Below are positions 1 through 12,606 of a stretch of 64,000 bases of DNA, piece after piece. This DNA comes from Ligustrum vulgare (taxonomy: Eukaryota > Streptophyta > Magnoliopsida > Lamiales > Oleaceae): the NCBI GenBank assembly GCA_963555705.1, contig OY743184.1, forward strand, positions 24,948,639 to 25,012,638, written 5' to 3'. Position numbers and translations under genes: made by a program. The notes below the pieces were generated by a model. The model was not told the DNA's origin and did no database searches. It saw only the letters and a list, made by a program, of their open reading frames with translations. Every line of letters begins with the position of its first letter. The first letter of the stretch is position 1.

Positions 1-1929
1 TTCCAACTCAATTCTTGAACAATTCTCCATATTTGGGTCATGGTTCTCCATCTGAGTTAGGTTAAATGTAGCATGTTCATTTTTATTTCTGAATGTTACC
101 TTCCTTTATTCAACATCAATTAAAGTCCGTACAGTAGCAAGGATTGGTCTCCTTAAGATCAATGGTAGCTTTTAATTCTCCTTCATGTCCAAAATCACAA
201 AATCAGTAGGAAATATGAACTTCTTTACTTTTTCCAACACGTTCTCTACAACTCCATATGAGTATTAAATAGATCAATCAGTAAGCTACAGCCTGATTGT
301 CTTTGGCTTTGGATCACCTAAATTCAATTTCTTGTAAACAGAAAAAGGCATTAGATTAATGCTTGCTTCTAAATCACATAGGACTTTATTGAATTTTAAA
401 TCACTAATAATGCAAGGAATAGAGAAACTTTTTGGATCTTCTAGCTTATGTGGCAGCTTCTTCTGTAGGATTACATTGCATTCTTCATTTAAGAATACCA
501 ATTCACAATCTTCAAGCATCTTCTTTTTAGACATCACCTCCTTCAAGAACTTAGCATAGCTTGTTATTTTCTTGGTGGCTTCTATAAAAGGGATGTTTAT
601 CTGCAGTTTCTTTTCCAGAAACTTGTTGAACTGTTGATCCATAACATGATGCGCCACTGTCCCTAGATATAGAAGTGGTGGAACGTAAGCTTTCACATGT
701 GGCCATGCTGTCCTCTCCTCATTATCTGATCTTTGTGGTTCAATAGGTTGGTTCACTACCTTTGATTGTTTGTCCTTTTCGTTTCTTCCTTCAACAACCT
801 CTTCTGATTTGTCTGCTTTCTTCACCTTAACTTCTAGCAATTGAACCCTGCTCCCAGTAGTGATGGCATAAACATACTCCCTTGAATTTGTTTCAGTGTT
901 GTTTGGAAATTGTTCTGGCTGTCTCTCAGTCTTGCTAGCTGCCAACTGCCCCATTTGATTTTTCAATTCATTGATTTTACCTTGATGACTTTTCATCATC
1001 TGCATTATTACTGTCATGCTTTCACTTAAGGTGGTTAAATTCTGTCCAGCTTCTGCTACTGTTGGAATCCAGGCAGGGTTTGGACATTTTGATTATTTGA
1101 CCAAGAAGAGTTTGGATGCTTTCTCCAATCATGATTGTACATTTGAGAATATGGGCCGTTTTGTATTTGATTATTTCCTACATAGTTTGCCTGCTCCATA
1201 CCTGGTTGACCTTGAAGTACAAAGGGACAATTATGTGATACATAATTATCAAAACAAATATCACATATTTGATTCACTTGAACTGAATCTATGGGCTATT
1301 TTTCAGAACCATCTAATTTTTTTACTTAAGCATCAACCTTTGCAATAAGCGCTATAATTCCATCTACTTTGTGAATCCCTCCAACCTTTGGTGTTGCCTG
1401 ATCAGAATACAAATGATAGCAATTTGCTGCCATCTTCTCAAAAATATCAGCTGCTTGCTCATAGACCAAGTCCATAAGTGAACTACCAGCTGCTGAATCT
1501 GCATGTCTTTTCTAAAATTGCTGGACCAAAATCCAGTCAAATATACCATGAATGAGACACTATCTCTGCAATTCATTTTATCTCCCCCCATGTCTCGTAA
1601 ATCGATTCCCCTGATTGTTGATTGAAAGCTGAGATCTCTCTTTTGAGTTTTAACATTCGGCCAGGTGGGAAGAATTTATTCACAAATTTCTGACTTAATA
1701 TGGCTCAAGATGTAATAGAGTCATCTGATAATGAATAAAACCATGATTTCGCTTTATCTGCAAGAGAGAACGAGAAGAGCTTTATTTTGATTGCACCATC
1801 TAGAACTCCATTCATGATCAATGTAATCAAGGAGGTTTTAATTTCATAGTTGTTTGCTGGTATTGGTGGCAGAGCAACACATGTCTGAATATCATCCACT
1901 GGGGGAATCATGTAATCCCTTAAAGTCAC
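1..1929 (-). pseudogene. Athila-type Ty3/gypsy gag-protease, decayed and cut by the window edge
   Basis: Fragments of one retrotransposon polyprotein lie in order on the minus strand. The capsid core (about 1929-1700) has the block LADKAKSWFYSLSDDSITS, then KFFPPGRMLKLKREISAF, which match plant gag domains. A nucleocapsid-like piece (about 1277-1056) has CDICFDNYVSHNC followed by NHPNSSWSNNQN, a run typical of Athila-group gag. A third piece (1017-286) has SYAKFLKEVMSKKK, an EECNVILQKKLPHKL-type block and the protease entry DLEASINLMP, where the family has DLGASINLMP, so the Gly next to the catalytic Asp-Ala-Ser is replaced by Glu. Stops and frame changes separate the pieces, so no full protein can be made. 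RT and integrase would lie to the left of base 1. The family assignment is by motif recall; the Athila/Tat group is firm, the sublineage less so. Confidence 0.82.
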
Positions 1930-2268
1930 CCTGAGGCATTAGATGTTGCTCCAATACAATTGCCTGCTATTGACTTAACTGATTTGCATTCATAGAATCC
2001 TATTGATTGTTTGGAAGCTAAGGATTGTTTGGAACTCGGTCTTTTGCCATTTTTTGCTGAAATTTTTCCAACTGCTATTGTCACCTTTGTTGAATACTTC
2101 TTTCGATCTCTGCATCAAAAGGAGACAACTCACAGTTTTTTGGAAATTCTTAACAATAACTAAAACGAATAAACTAAAAATAAAAGTATAAAAAGTAAAA
2201 TTCAAATTATAGGAAAAATTAAAAGATATCGATATTAATCATAATCCCCGAAAATGGTTCCAAAAACT
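1930..2268 (-). other. Athila-type leader with degenerate primer-binding site
   Basis: This is the untranslated leader between the LTR and gag of the element to its left. Reading the minus strand just inside the LTR gives AAGTTTTTGGAACCATTTTC, a decayed form of the TTTTTGGCGCCGTTGCCGG stretch that follows Athila/Tat LTRs and holds their primer-binding site. No credible coding potential was seen. Confidence 0.6.
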
Positions 2269-3738
2269 TGATGTGTACGAATCACAAGTGTATGATGTTG
2301 CATCTAAGTAATAAAGTGGATCAAAAAGTCCTGATTATCGTCCCACAAGGATTATGATCAATTACCAAAGTTATTCTAATTTTTGCTTAATTTGAATGAC
2401 AACAAATTGAGATTATGGTAAACTAAATGATTAAACTAAAAGCAATTAAACAATAAAACAAAGTGTGTTTTACATCAATGAATGAAAAGTTGGGATTTCA
2501 CGTAGTCAATACTTTAATTCCACCATTCAAGTTTTAATCTACTAATGTGATCGATCGAGTTCACTTATGCATATGAAATTCTCCTCTCGGGTTGGAATCA
2601 AATCTACCTAATTAGTCAAACGTGTTTCTAGCAGTAGGTTGTAATGATTAGGTACATGGAATACAAGAACTCAATTTAAGATCGCAATAACAAACGTATA
2701 TCTCTATCGCTCTTTCAATTACCGATTTTATTCCTAGATCTAGGTCGTTAGCTCACCTCTCAAATTATGAAAACAACCCATTAAATCAATGAATTAGTGG
2801 CCAGCTAATTCATGCATTAATCACAAAATAAAACATCACATGCAATTAATACGTAAAAGCTGAACAATGTAATTAAATGCAGAAAACAACGCTACATCGT
2901 TAATCCCAACAAATAGTTTAGTTGTTCTTCATGAAAATAATAAAAACACAATAATAATCGAAACTAAACATTATGAGTAAATAAAATTAAAAAAGAAGAG
3001 AACTCTTGCACCAAGAAGTTGTTCCCCGTTGCTAATCCTCTATGCTCATGCCTTTGCCTCCAATTATGCCTCCAAGATCCTGAGAGAAACTTGAATTATG
3101 CCTCTTGAATATGTGTGCAAAAGGTCCCTTACTCGTGCATGAGAAGTCCAATATATAGGTTTTCCACGAAACCTAGGTAAAACATAACTTGAAAACGTGC
3201 ATGGGCCTTTTTCCCGTTGGGTCGGATAACCGAGTGACCATGCAGTACAAAAGTTGGTGGCTGCAAAATTGACCCAAAATTGGTTGTGTTAAAATGGTGT
3301 ATAGTCGCGAGGCCACCTGGTGAAAAGGTTGTAGCCGCGCAGTTTAAATTCTTTAGTGCAATTTCCAACTTTCAACTGCGTTTAAGTAGGTCTCTGCTCT
3401 TTATTTGCACGGGAGTCCTTCATCTTCTAATTGCAACAATTTAGTCCTTGAATTTCTGAATCACTTCAATTTTTCTTCCAAATTTGAATCCATATTTAAT
3501 TAAGTCCTTGAATTTTGATTTCATTTACTTAGCTCCGTTTGGAATTCTGGTTGATGACATCAACATCCGTTTTGTCCATTTTAGCTCCAAATGTCTTCCA
3601 ATTGTATATTATTCCACTTCATTGCTTTATTCTCATGACTTTGGGAATATTTCTGAAGTGTTAACAAACATAAAAATATTATACAGAATTTATTCAAGAA
3701 TGACAATAAATTATCCTAATTTAGGTATACACTTATCA
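2269..3738 (-). repeat. LTR of the Athila-type element
   Basis: On the minus strand the repeat starts TGATAAGTGTATACC and ends at the CA just before the PBS-like stretch, giving a 1.47-kb LTR with TG...CA ends. The second LTR is outside the window, so the borders rest on the terminal dinucleotides and the PBS position. The LTR interrupts the start of a copia element immediately to its right. No reading frame in it is convincing. Confidence 0.65.
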
Positions 3739-3856
3739 AAGACTCGTTAGATACATCAGACTCACCTTGCTGACTTGCAATGGTCATGGCAATGTTTGCC
3801 ATTTCTCGTTTTAAAATTTGAAAAGTAAAAGAGTCTGCTCTGATACCTTATTAATT
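3739..3856 (-). pseudogene. Start of a copia element: primer-binding site and first gag codons
   Basis: On the minus strand the sequence GGTATCAGAGC (3847-3837) matches the primer-binding site for initiator Met-tRNA used by many copia elements. About 35 bases further an ATG opens the frame MANIAMTIASQQGESDVSNES, which is cut off by the Athila-type LTR. This is the 5' end of a copia gag region whose remainder must lie left of the window. The gag identity is inferred from position only. Confidence 0.5.
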
Positions 3857-4088
3857 TGATAAAATCTAATAATAAAATTTTCATGAATACATCTATTAAA
3901 TACATGTGAATACAATATCACATCCCAAGAAAACTATGACTTATCTAATTTCGATATGAACTATAGAGAAATAAAAGGAATAACAACTAACAAACTGACT
4001 TATCCCCTCTTCTCAGATTTATTCATATTCAAATAAGATAAAAGCTAAAACTATAATCAATATAACCAATAAAATCGTAATCTAAACA
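3857..4088 (-). repeat. Short LTR of a copia element
   Basis: A 232-bp AT-rich stretch begins TGTTTAGATTACG and ends ATCA on the minus strand, lying between the truncated Tat RNase H and the Met-tRNA PBS. Size and position fit a copia 5' LTR. The partner LTR is not in the window, so the exact borders are inferred. Confidence 0.5.
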
Positions 4089-7000
4089 ATTAACTTGTTG
4101 AAATTCAGCTATGAAATCTGCAAGGGCTTAACCCTTGGTTTCCGTCCTTGGCTTATAGGTGATGTCTAATTGCCCCAGTTCTACTACCCATTTCATCAAT
4201 CTCCCTGATGTATCTGGATTCTGTAAGGTCTAGCGTAGTGGGTAATTCGAGAGTACTTTCAATGTGTGTTCATAAAAGTAAGGTCTTAACTTTCTTAATC
4301 TCTTAACAATTGTGTAGGCAAGTTTCTCCACAGGTGATATCTCAGCTCCGCATCTTTTAGTCCTTGACTTATGTAGCATATTGGATGTTGTATACCATCT
4401 TCAGTTCTTTCCAAAATTGAGCTGATTGAACTCTTTCGGAAACTGCCAAGTATAATTCTAAAGTCTAGCTAGGTATTGGTTTAGAAAATAGAGATGGAGA
4501 AGCGAGTTGTCCCTTCAGGTCTTCGAAATTTTTTTGACACTGCTTTGTCCAATGGAAGTTCTTACCCATATTTAGGGCTTTGAAGAAAGTTCTAAGTTTA
4601 TTCGTGACTTTGAAATGAAATGGCTCAGGGCTGCTATCCTTCTGGTTAAACTCAGAATTTTTCTGACGCTATTTCAGAGCCTTCATCTCGATCAAGGCAT
4701 TTATCTTCTGTAGGTTGGCTTCAATCTCTCATTGATGTACCATGTATCCCAAACATTTTCCAGACCCAACGCCTAATGAACACTTTTATGGGTTAAGCTT
4801 CATTTTGTACTAATAAGAGTGGTGGACATTTCACCCAGGTGCTGAGCATGATCTGAGAAACTGATGCTCTTCACTATCATGTTATCTACATATACCTCCA
4901 TGGTCTTACCAATTTGCCTCATAAGCATTGAATTGACGAATCTCTGGTAGGTTTCCCCTGCATTCTTCAGGCCAAATGATACCATTTTGTAGCAGTAGAG
5001 CCCCTTATCTATTACGAATGAGGTGTGCTCTTCGCTCAATTCATGCATAGGGATTTGATTGTACCCAGAATAAGAATACATGAAGCTAAACAGTTCATAT
5101 CCCACGATTGCATCTACCATCTGGTCTATTCACGAAAGTGGGAAACTATCCTTATGCAGGCTTTGTTCAAATCCTTGAAGTAAATGCATAACCTCCACAT
5201 ATTTTTACTCTTGTGTACTAGCACTAGATTTGACACCAATTGCGGGTACCCAAATTCATGTATCAACCCATTTCCTGATAGATTCACTATTTTGTTTGTG
5301 AGTACTTTATACCTTTCCCCATTAAGAAGACGTTGCTTCTGTCATTTATGTCTTACACCATGTTCAATATTCAGCTTGTGGCAAGCAAGATGTGCTGGTA
5401 TTCTTTCCATGTCAGCATGAGTCCATGCAAAGACATCCATATTCTTTTTCATGAACTCAATCAGTTAAGATCTTACTGGATCTTTGAGGTCTTTACCAAC
5501 TTTCAGTAGTAGTTTGGGTCTTTCATCATCTAGATCAATCACAGTTAGGTCTTCCATGTGACCAGTTCTCGTTTCATTCTTATCAAGACAAGGATCCAAG
5601 GTCTGGATTTCTTCAATCAGGTCTTCCTCCTTCGTCCTTTACCTAGTGTACTCTGGTTGGACAGAAATCCAAATTGCATTCCCTGCCCATCCTCTGATCC
5701 CCCTTCACTACGCCTACTCCGTGAGGAGTGGAAAACTTCATCACATAGTGATAGATTGAAGTTATCACTTTCAGCTCATGCAAGATTGATCTACTCAATA
5801 TGGCATTTTAGTTGAACTGTATGTCAACTACAACAAAGTCTTCTATAACTCTCCTTGTGTAGGGTTGGTTTACCGGTTCAACCATCAATAAAATCTGACG
5901 TTTTGGAATGATGTAATCCCCTATGAACCCTTGTAGCTATGTAGGGTATGGACTGAGGTGACGCTCATCCGTTCCCATTTGGATGTAGGTCTTCTAATAC
6001 AAGACATTTCTGTTATATACTAAAGCTCGATGGATTTTCACCCCTAAAATGGGCATGGTTATGATCAAGGCGTCCTTGTGTGGCTACAAGCTCCCTTCTG
6101 CATCTTCTTCAGAAAAGCTAAAAGATTCTTTTTCTTGTATAGGGTCGGAGCTCTTACGTTGATGACTTGATAGCTAACTTGGTTTCCACTTACTATCATG
6201 TAAATCTTAGCTGAGATAGATCTGAAATATTCGCCTGGTCTTTGTTGTTCTTGTTTTTGTCTATCTTTGTTCTTCCTATACATTCCTTCAAATGGCCATG
6301 ATTGACAAATGTTCAAGTATTTAGAATCACCAGTGTTGTGCTTCGCTGACTTGTAGTATCTATAATAACTGGATTGATTCAGTTTTGATGAACCTGCTCT
6401 TAGTGGTCTTGGTCTTGGTATCGGTATCTGTATCTGTATCCGTATCAAGTTCATATCATTTATGTTCATGAAGACCATTTCAGACCTTACATTGATGAGG
6501 TGAATTATTGGGGTGTTTCCAGATAAGGTCTGAAATGGCCAAGTTCGAGATTCTTTCTAATTAAACTTATGATTTCTTGGGACCTCCTTCTCCTTGCCCC
6601 TTAATTATTTTAGATCCTTTGTTGCTCCTTTTTCCTCAATCCTTGATTTTGCTTCTTTGACATCTATTACTTTGTCAACCCTTGTAAGAAACTCTCGAGA
6701 GATTTTGGGTCCTTCGTGTACCTACCACCAGAACCTCAATTCTGGCCAAAAACCTAATATTATTGCCATTAGGAGTACATTATCAAACACCTTGTCTATG
6801 TCTATTATTTGGCAATTGAACTAATCTAAGTAGCTCTTCAATGAGTAATTTCTTCCTTTCTTGATGGTAATGAGCTGCTCCTTGGGGGTGGTCCTAGTTT
6901 TCACAACCATGAAGTTGTAAAGGAACTGAGAGGACAGGTCATCCCAGCTTGTTATGAAATGATCTAGCAGAGTTCGCAACCATCTCTAAGCTCTATCTAT

Positions 7001-7762
7001 AAGATTTAAAGGGAAGGTCCTGCACATAAAGGCATTGCTCACACTTTAAAATTCCATCCATGAAGTATATCTGTCTAAGTGTGCCACTGGGTCTATGGTT
7101 CCGTGACTTCCGTCATAACTGGGCACTTATGGCATTTTGGTCTTGCTCGACAATGTGTCTTTTAGGGTTTTCGTCACTTATCCAGGTCTTTCTCCCAATT
7201 TCAAGGGCTTGGGTTGTTGAGGTGGAGAGATGTCATGTCCCTAATAGAGTTTTGGAAGGTTTCACCTCTCATCTTGGTTGGTCCATGATATGGACTCTAC
7301 CCGGACCTTTCTTTTTTAGCTGATTGTACATGACCTTGACTAGGTTTTGAAGTTTCCACTTTTCGAGCTAGGGCAGATGGACCTGGCCCCAATTTGCTGA
7401 AGACAACGTGTGTTCTCTTGGGAGACTTCTTCCATGGAGATGACGGTCTACTTTCCCCTTGGAGCTTTAAGATCTTCCACCCACATAGCTGAGTTTTCTT
7501 CGTACCTTGGGCCTATTTCCCATGATATGATAAGATGACTCCACTCTTTGCTATGATCTAGTTGACAACGTGTTTAGGGTGGCTGTTGTTGTGTGAGCCT
7601 CATTGCGTTTGTCAGTTTGTTTAGTTGATTTACGATCTCTCTCATCTAGGGACCAGGGTAAGATCTGTGCTCCAAGTCGTCCTACTTACTCTGACGACTT
7701 GGAGGTGGCTCAATGTGATCTCCTTTGTTCCCGTGATTAGATCTAGAATTGTGGTGATCCAT
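4089..7762 (-). pseudogene. Tat-lineage Ty3/gypsy gag-pol, decayed, interrupted in RNase H
   Basis: Read on the minus strand, gag probably starts at MDHHNSRSNHGN (7762) and meets a stop after about 28 codons. A nucleocapsid/protease linker lies near 6478-6065 and includes a YYRYYKSAKHNTGDSKYL zinc-finger relic and a short IQIPIPRPRP repeat. RT follows (5120-4800) with SGYNQIPMHE, FGLKNAGETYQRFVN and the catalytic box YVDN where the family has YVDD, so the second Asp is lost. RNase H shows ELGQLDITYKPRTETKG, a stop in place of Gln, then ALADFIAEFQQ, after which a copia LTR interrupts the frame. These motifs are typical of Tat-group elements. Integrase is not in the window. Multiple stops and frameshifts make it non-functional. 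Confidence 0.82.
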
Positions 7763-8620
7763 TTTGTTTGAGGTTTGTTAAAAATGATGTGGTTCAAATG
7801 AACTGGTTGGATGGAGTGGTTTTATCACAAGCAGTCCATCCTTCTAGCTCCAATTATTGATTATTGAAATATAAGTATTTCAAATCATTAAAGAAATTGG
7901 TGAGTATCAGTTATGCAGACAAATGCAATGATTATAAGAAGTGGACCCCATATCATGCTGCATAAAGGTCCTACCTAAAATTTCTTATATGGAGAGTTTT
8001 TAGCTTAGAATAGCCAAAGTTTCTTATAAAGTTTTTTGATTTTATGAGTTATCCCCTCCTATATTTATAGGGAAAAATGGGTGACCTGACTTATTATAAT
8101 ATCTAACCATAATACATCCTAATTGAACTACGTAAGTTCTTACAAATTATAGAGCAGCTGACTTTTAACTAGTTCAACTGTCCTCATGTTAGACTAACTG
8201 TCAAAATAGTTGCAGTTGGTCAAACTCCAGGTTGTGCACTAGCTGGCATCCAAATTGCGCACTTGGTTCAATGGTTGCATTCTCTGGGAAATATGTGTGA
8301 ATTGACCTTTAGATCGTGCATATTTCTTACATCTTGAAGTCATGCTACATATGTGGGTCTTTAGTTTGAACAGTGCACAAACTCATCTATGATGGTTTAG
8401 ATTTATGTGAGGTTCGCACTCCATGTCAGGTCATGGGTTAGCAAATGTGCCACATCAACTACATTATCACATGCATTCTACGTTAGATCGTGCATCAACA
8501 ATCTCTAAGCCAATTAAGCACAATATCTCAAATATTAGGGATTACCTAAGGCAAGAAGAAAGGAAAGGAGAAGAAGCAACAGTAATAAAAAGAGGAATAA
8601 GCAAGAGTAATTAGAGGCTA
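7763..8620 (-). repeat. Leader and probable LTR of the Tat-type element
   Basis: Upstream of the Tat-type gag start, the minus strand carries a clear TATA box, CTATAAATAT at 8070-8061, followed downstream by leader sequence. This is what an LTR promoter and U5/leader should look like. The outer LTR border could not be fixed because the partner is not in the window. No coding frame was recognised. Confidence 0.45.
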
Positions 8621-9019
8621 TGGCGAAGACTGATGGATGGACGTATATAATTCCTTTTGCATGCACATCAGAGAAAACTCTCTAAGATCGTGATAATAAT
8701 ACTAGTATACCACTTTATCATGGTGGAATTCAATTGTAGGAATTACTCATTTGTTACTTTCAAAGATAAAGCAATATATTAGTATAGCTGGTGTTAAAAA
8801 TAGAGAAATAATAAATTCAAGTATAAGAGAATAATGTTATTAAGCCCATGTTTGGCAGGGATTTTAATTCAAAGGAGTTTATTTAATCTCAACTTTTAAA
8901 GATCTAGTAGTCTTTTTTTTAAAGACCTATTTAATGGATTTTATTGGATCTGATTGACTTTTAAGGATTTATATAGACTTTCAAAATATTTTGTAGACTT
9001 TCATTTAAAAGAATTTTAT
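8621..9019. other. Non-coding DNA with a MITE-like AT-rich block
   Basis: No gene was seen. From about 8845 a stretch beginning CCCATGTTTGGCAGGG, with loosely repeated GACTTT and TTTTAAAG motifs, resembles non-autonomous transposon ends common in plants, but no target duplication could be confirmed. Confidence 0.3.
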
Positions 9020-10006
9020 AAACTAAGACTTTTATAGTGTATGTTGTTGATTTTTTCAAGAAGTATAGCACTGATAATGGAATCAAGTTTAATAAAAAAA
9101 TTTCAAGAACAACTCAAACAAAAATAGTGTGGCTGAGATTATGAATAGGACTTTAAATGAGGGTGCAAGAAGTATGAGATTACATTTTGAATAAGAAAAG
9201 ATGTTCTAGACCGAGTCTGTCAACATTGCAACTTGTTTAATCAATAGAGGTCCTTCAACACTATTGAATTGCAGAATACTATGGGATGTTTGAAGTAATA
9301 AAGAGGTAAGACTTTCACACATAAGGAATTTGGTTGTATTTAATACGTTCACATTGATTTTACTACAAGAAACAAGTTCGATGTTAAACTAAATAAGTCC
9401 TTCTTTATTGGGAACAGTGATAATGAGTTTTGCTAATATTTTTGGGATGATATTAGCCGAAATTTTATCAGGAACAAGGATGTGATAATGAAAGTGTGTT
9501 ATATAAGGACAGATTAGAAACAAACCCTAAAGACTCAAGTCCTGAAGCTACCAAACCTGAGGTGATCATGCAAAAGATCTTCAAGTGATTGAGGTAGAGA
9601 ATGTTGATGGTGAAAATCGAGAAAATATAGAATCAAAAGTAAATCAGAACACCCATATGAATCAACCCAGTAGATCTAGCAAAACAGCAAGACCTTCACA
9701 GAGATATTCTCGAGCATTGCATTATGTCATATTGACTGTTAAAGGTGAATAGAAAGATATAGTGAAGCTGTACATGTTGATGAATCAATTAAGTGAGAAT
9801 TGGCCATGTAGGATGAGATGGACTCATTATTATCCAATAAAATATAGAAATTGATAGACTTACCAAAAGGAAAGAAAACTTTACAGAATAAATGAGTTTA
9901 TCAATTAAAAGAAGAACGTGATGAAAGCAAGTAGTACAAAGCAAGGTTGGTTGTATAGGAATTTCAAAAAATAGAAAGACATTGATCACATTGATATTTT
10001 CTCTCA
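9020..10006 (+). pseudogene. copia integrase to RT start, 5' half of a Helitron-split pol
   Basis: Scattered frames give, in order: STDNGIKF (integrase core), VAEIMNRTLNEGARSMRLHF, ATCLINRGPSTLLNCRI (the copia integrase C-terminal half), a FFIG-like WDDISRNFIRNKDVI-type block, then the pre-RT segment with DEMDSL and LPKGKKTLQNK, and the RT entry YKARLVV...DHIDIFS. All are typical Ty1/copia pol landmarks. Stops and frameshifts are frequent. The frame stops being pol exactly where a Helitron begins and resumes in the same codon 11 kb away, so the two halves belong to one element. The 5' LTR and gag were not found. Confidence 0.85.
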
Positions 10007-10465
10007 TCTACACACACACACACACACACACTACATATAAAAGGAGATAAGTGTAGCAAAGTCTCCCGCCTAAAGTTCCTGCCTAGTCATAAAATAAAAT
10101 AAAAAACCAAAATATTACGTACAACACTACCAAGTTCCCGCCCCAGGAATAGCTGACTCATAAATTCAAATCACTTCTTGAAATGAGCATTTAATGCCAA
10201 TTTAGACAGCATTAAATGCCAATAGTATATCTTTTTTTTGCTTCTCAAATTAGTTCACACCTTTAACCTAGAATTTCTCCATTTGGCAACTAATTCTTTT
10301 CCTTAATGGAAATTTGAAGTATTAAAAGCCATCAAGACAAATATAGCGTCTCGTGTAAGTTCTTTGAAGTATTCTGCTCACTATTTTTATTAGTATTTTG
10401 GAAGAGAAAATTCAGATCCACTGATTTTGTAGATCCCTTATATCTCTTTGGCTCCATTGATATAG

Positions 10466-10543
10466 GGTGCTATTCATACCAATGAGGAAAACCATTTACT
10501 CCCCGAGGAGGCTGGATGTCATGTTCCTCAAAAAATTGTACGC
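10466..10543 (+). pseudogene. Captured exon of unidentified gene, interrupted by copia
   Basis: After a possible acceptor (TTGATATAG) an open stretch reads GAIHTNEENHLLPEEAGC and then HVPQKIVR. The nested copia insertion falls here, and the exon appears to finish with codons TAT GCT just beyond the copia element (19449-19454), followed by a donor GTAAGA. The joined exon would be 84 bp, exactly 28 codons, leading in phase into the next exon. The protein is not recognised. The exon model is inferred from splice consensus and phase only. Confidence 0.45.
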
Positions 10544-11010
10544 TGTTGGAATAGTGTCCAAGCCCAATTGGTTGGGTCGGACTTGGATTACTTGTCGGAT
10601 AAGAATGGCCCAAGCCTGCTATCTTAACCATGATTGGGATACCACTTAAACCTACAAGAACTAGGTTTTAGTTGAAAGAGAATAGAGAGAGTCACTTTTC
10701 TGTAATATTCTAGCGCAGGATTTTTCTCTTGCTAGCACAAAGAGAAAAATCAATTCTCTCAAATCCATTCCAACTGCTGGACGTAGATGGAGTTACATAT
10801 TCAACTCACTGTATGGATTTCTGTTAGAGACTAGACAATTGGACAGCTGGTGATAACGAGATTGTACCTCCTATTTCAGATTTCAGATTCACGGCATTCA
10901 TAAAATGCACAATTCTTAACACAGATTCCATCTAAGTGCAAGGTTGATCTGGGCTGTGATTTTGGAGTATGTTTAATTTTCGCTGTGAATGTTTGACCCA
11001 AAACCTTAAA
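10544..11010 (+). repeat. 5' LTR of the full-length copia element
   Basis: It aligns by eye along its whole length with 18985-19448, including the shared blocks GAACTAGGTTTTAGTTG and TTCTGTAATATTCTAG. The PBS TGGTATCAGATCC starts at 11012. The last bases are AAA, whereas the right copy ends ACA. Confidence 0.92.
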
Positions 11011-12606
11011 GTGGTATCAGATCCTAACTTGTTACTTGTTAGAATTTGTTTAATTCTTTGATGAATTCAATATAATTGAATTAATATTTCTACTTTTCTG
11101 AGAAAATCGATTTTCTTGTTCTAAATCTGATTTTTGAGAAGAAAATTGATTTTTGGTCAAAAAAATTTGGATCGAAAATGGAGCAAGTGGTAGCTATAGC
11201 CAACAGAACTGGTGGCCTCTTGGCCGAGAAAGGTTACCTCACAGCGGCGGTGCTGATGCCGTGCAAGAGGCAACACCACTGCCTTAAAGGCAGCACCTTG
11301 GCTACTGGTTCAGGTCATAACAGTAGCACCGTTGCAATTGTAGCGCAAAGGCACCGTTGTAGCTGCTGTAGCGGTGCCTTCGAGTTGCTTCAAGCGGCGG
11401 GATACAGCTGCAGCACAGCGGTTGTCCTCGTCGTAGGCGAGAGAGGTGGCGCCACCCAGCCAAGAAGTTAAGGTTTCGGGTTTTTAGATTTTGGAGGCGA
11501 GGGCCTCTTCTGCAATTTTGGAAATAGTAGGGGCTGATTTGCAATTTTTTGGTAAGGTTTCATTGGGGCGGGGGTGTCTACGCAATTTTCGAAATTGTGA
11601 GTCCCTGTCTACAATTTCTAGAAAAGGATCAAGTTGCAATTTATAAATAGAGGCCTGTCATGCAATTTTCGAAATTGAAGGGTCTCTTCATAATATTGAA
11701 AATGGGTCAAAATGCAATTTTTCAAATGATTTTGAATGCAATTTTAAAAGGGGTCTTAAATTAGTTTTTTCAAATGGTTTGACCCAATTTATAATTTTAA
11801 CACAATTCAAAATTTTATTTTAAAATTCACGACTTTTAAATTATTGTTAAAATTTGATTTTAAAAAAAATATACAACTTTGATCCTAAATTTAATTTAAT
11901 TTTGTTTAGGAGTTTTATCCTAAATTAAAATATTAATTCAATTTTTCCTAATATTAGAATTAGAGTTTTGACTCTAATTTGGTGTTTAATTAAAATTTGA
12001 TTTTAATTAAATTTGATTTAATAATTAGTTAATTTGATTAATTTATTATTAATTGAATCTTATTTAGGATTTGATCTTGTATTCAATTAGGCCTAGAATC
12101 TTGAAATTGGAGTTGAACACTAAATTGGTACTAATTAAAATTTGATTTTAATTAAATAAACCCATTAATTAAAATAATTGAATAATTCGATTAATTAATT
12201 ACTAAATTGAATTTTATTTTTTTAGAAGTTTTATCCTAAATTAAGATGTTAATTCAATTTCTCTCTTTTGCATTTAGAGTTGGACTCTAATTTGGTATTT
12301 GATTAAAATATGATTTTAATTAAATAAGATTCTAACTAAAGTTAATTAATTTGATTAATTAATTATTGTTCCTGTCCGTTTTATCTAAATTAGTTTAAAT
12401 GACCTAAATTGCTAGAAACTTGAAATTTGTTTATATAATATTAGATATTATATTATAATACATTTATATGATGAATGTGTATTTTTTGGATGGTTATGGA
12501 CTTGACCTATGTGATTCGTTGGATGGTCAATTTATTCTACTTCTGTTGGTTGGGCCTGCAAGCCTATTATTATTTAATTGGGCTTACGTACCTATTATTT
12601 AATTTA
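11011..12606 (+). other. Internal leader of the copia element, no convincing coding
   Basis: After the PBS, about 300 bp is GC-richer (11170-11470) and translates into Ser/Cys/Ala-rich peptides in both directions with no recognisable domain. It then gives way to very AT-rich DNA in which phrases such as TTTGATTTTAATTAAAT recur with small changes. A gag protein would be expected near here but was not recognised. The segment ends at the 10-bp duplication of the nested element. Confidence 0.4.

Noticed and set aside
11178..11471. Ser/Cys/Ala-rich 97-codon ORF in the copia leader region
   Set aside because: No domain, low complexity, an equally long frame on the opposite strand, and it sits in the non-coding leader of a decayed element.
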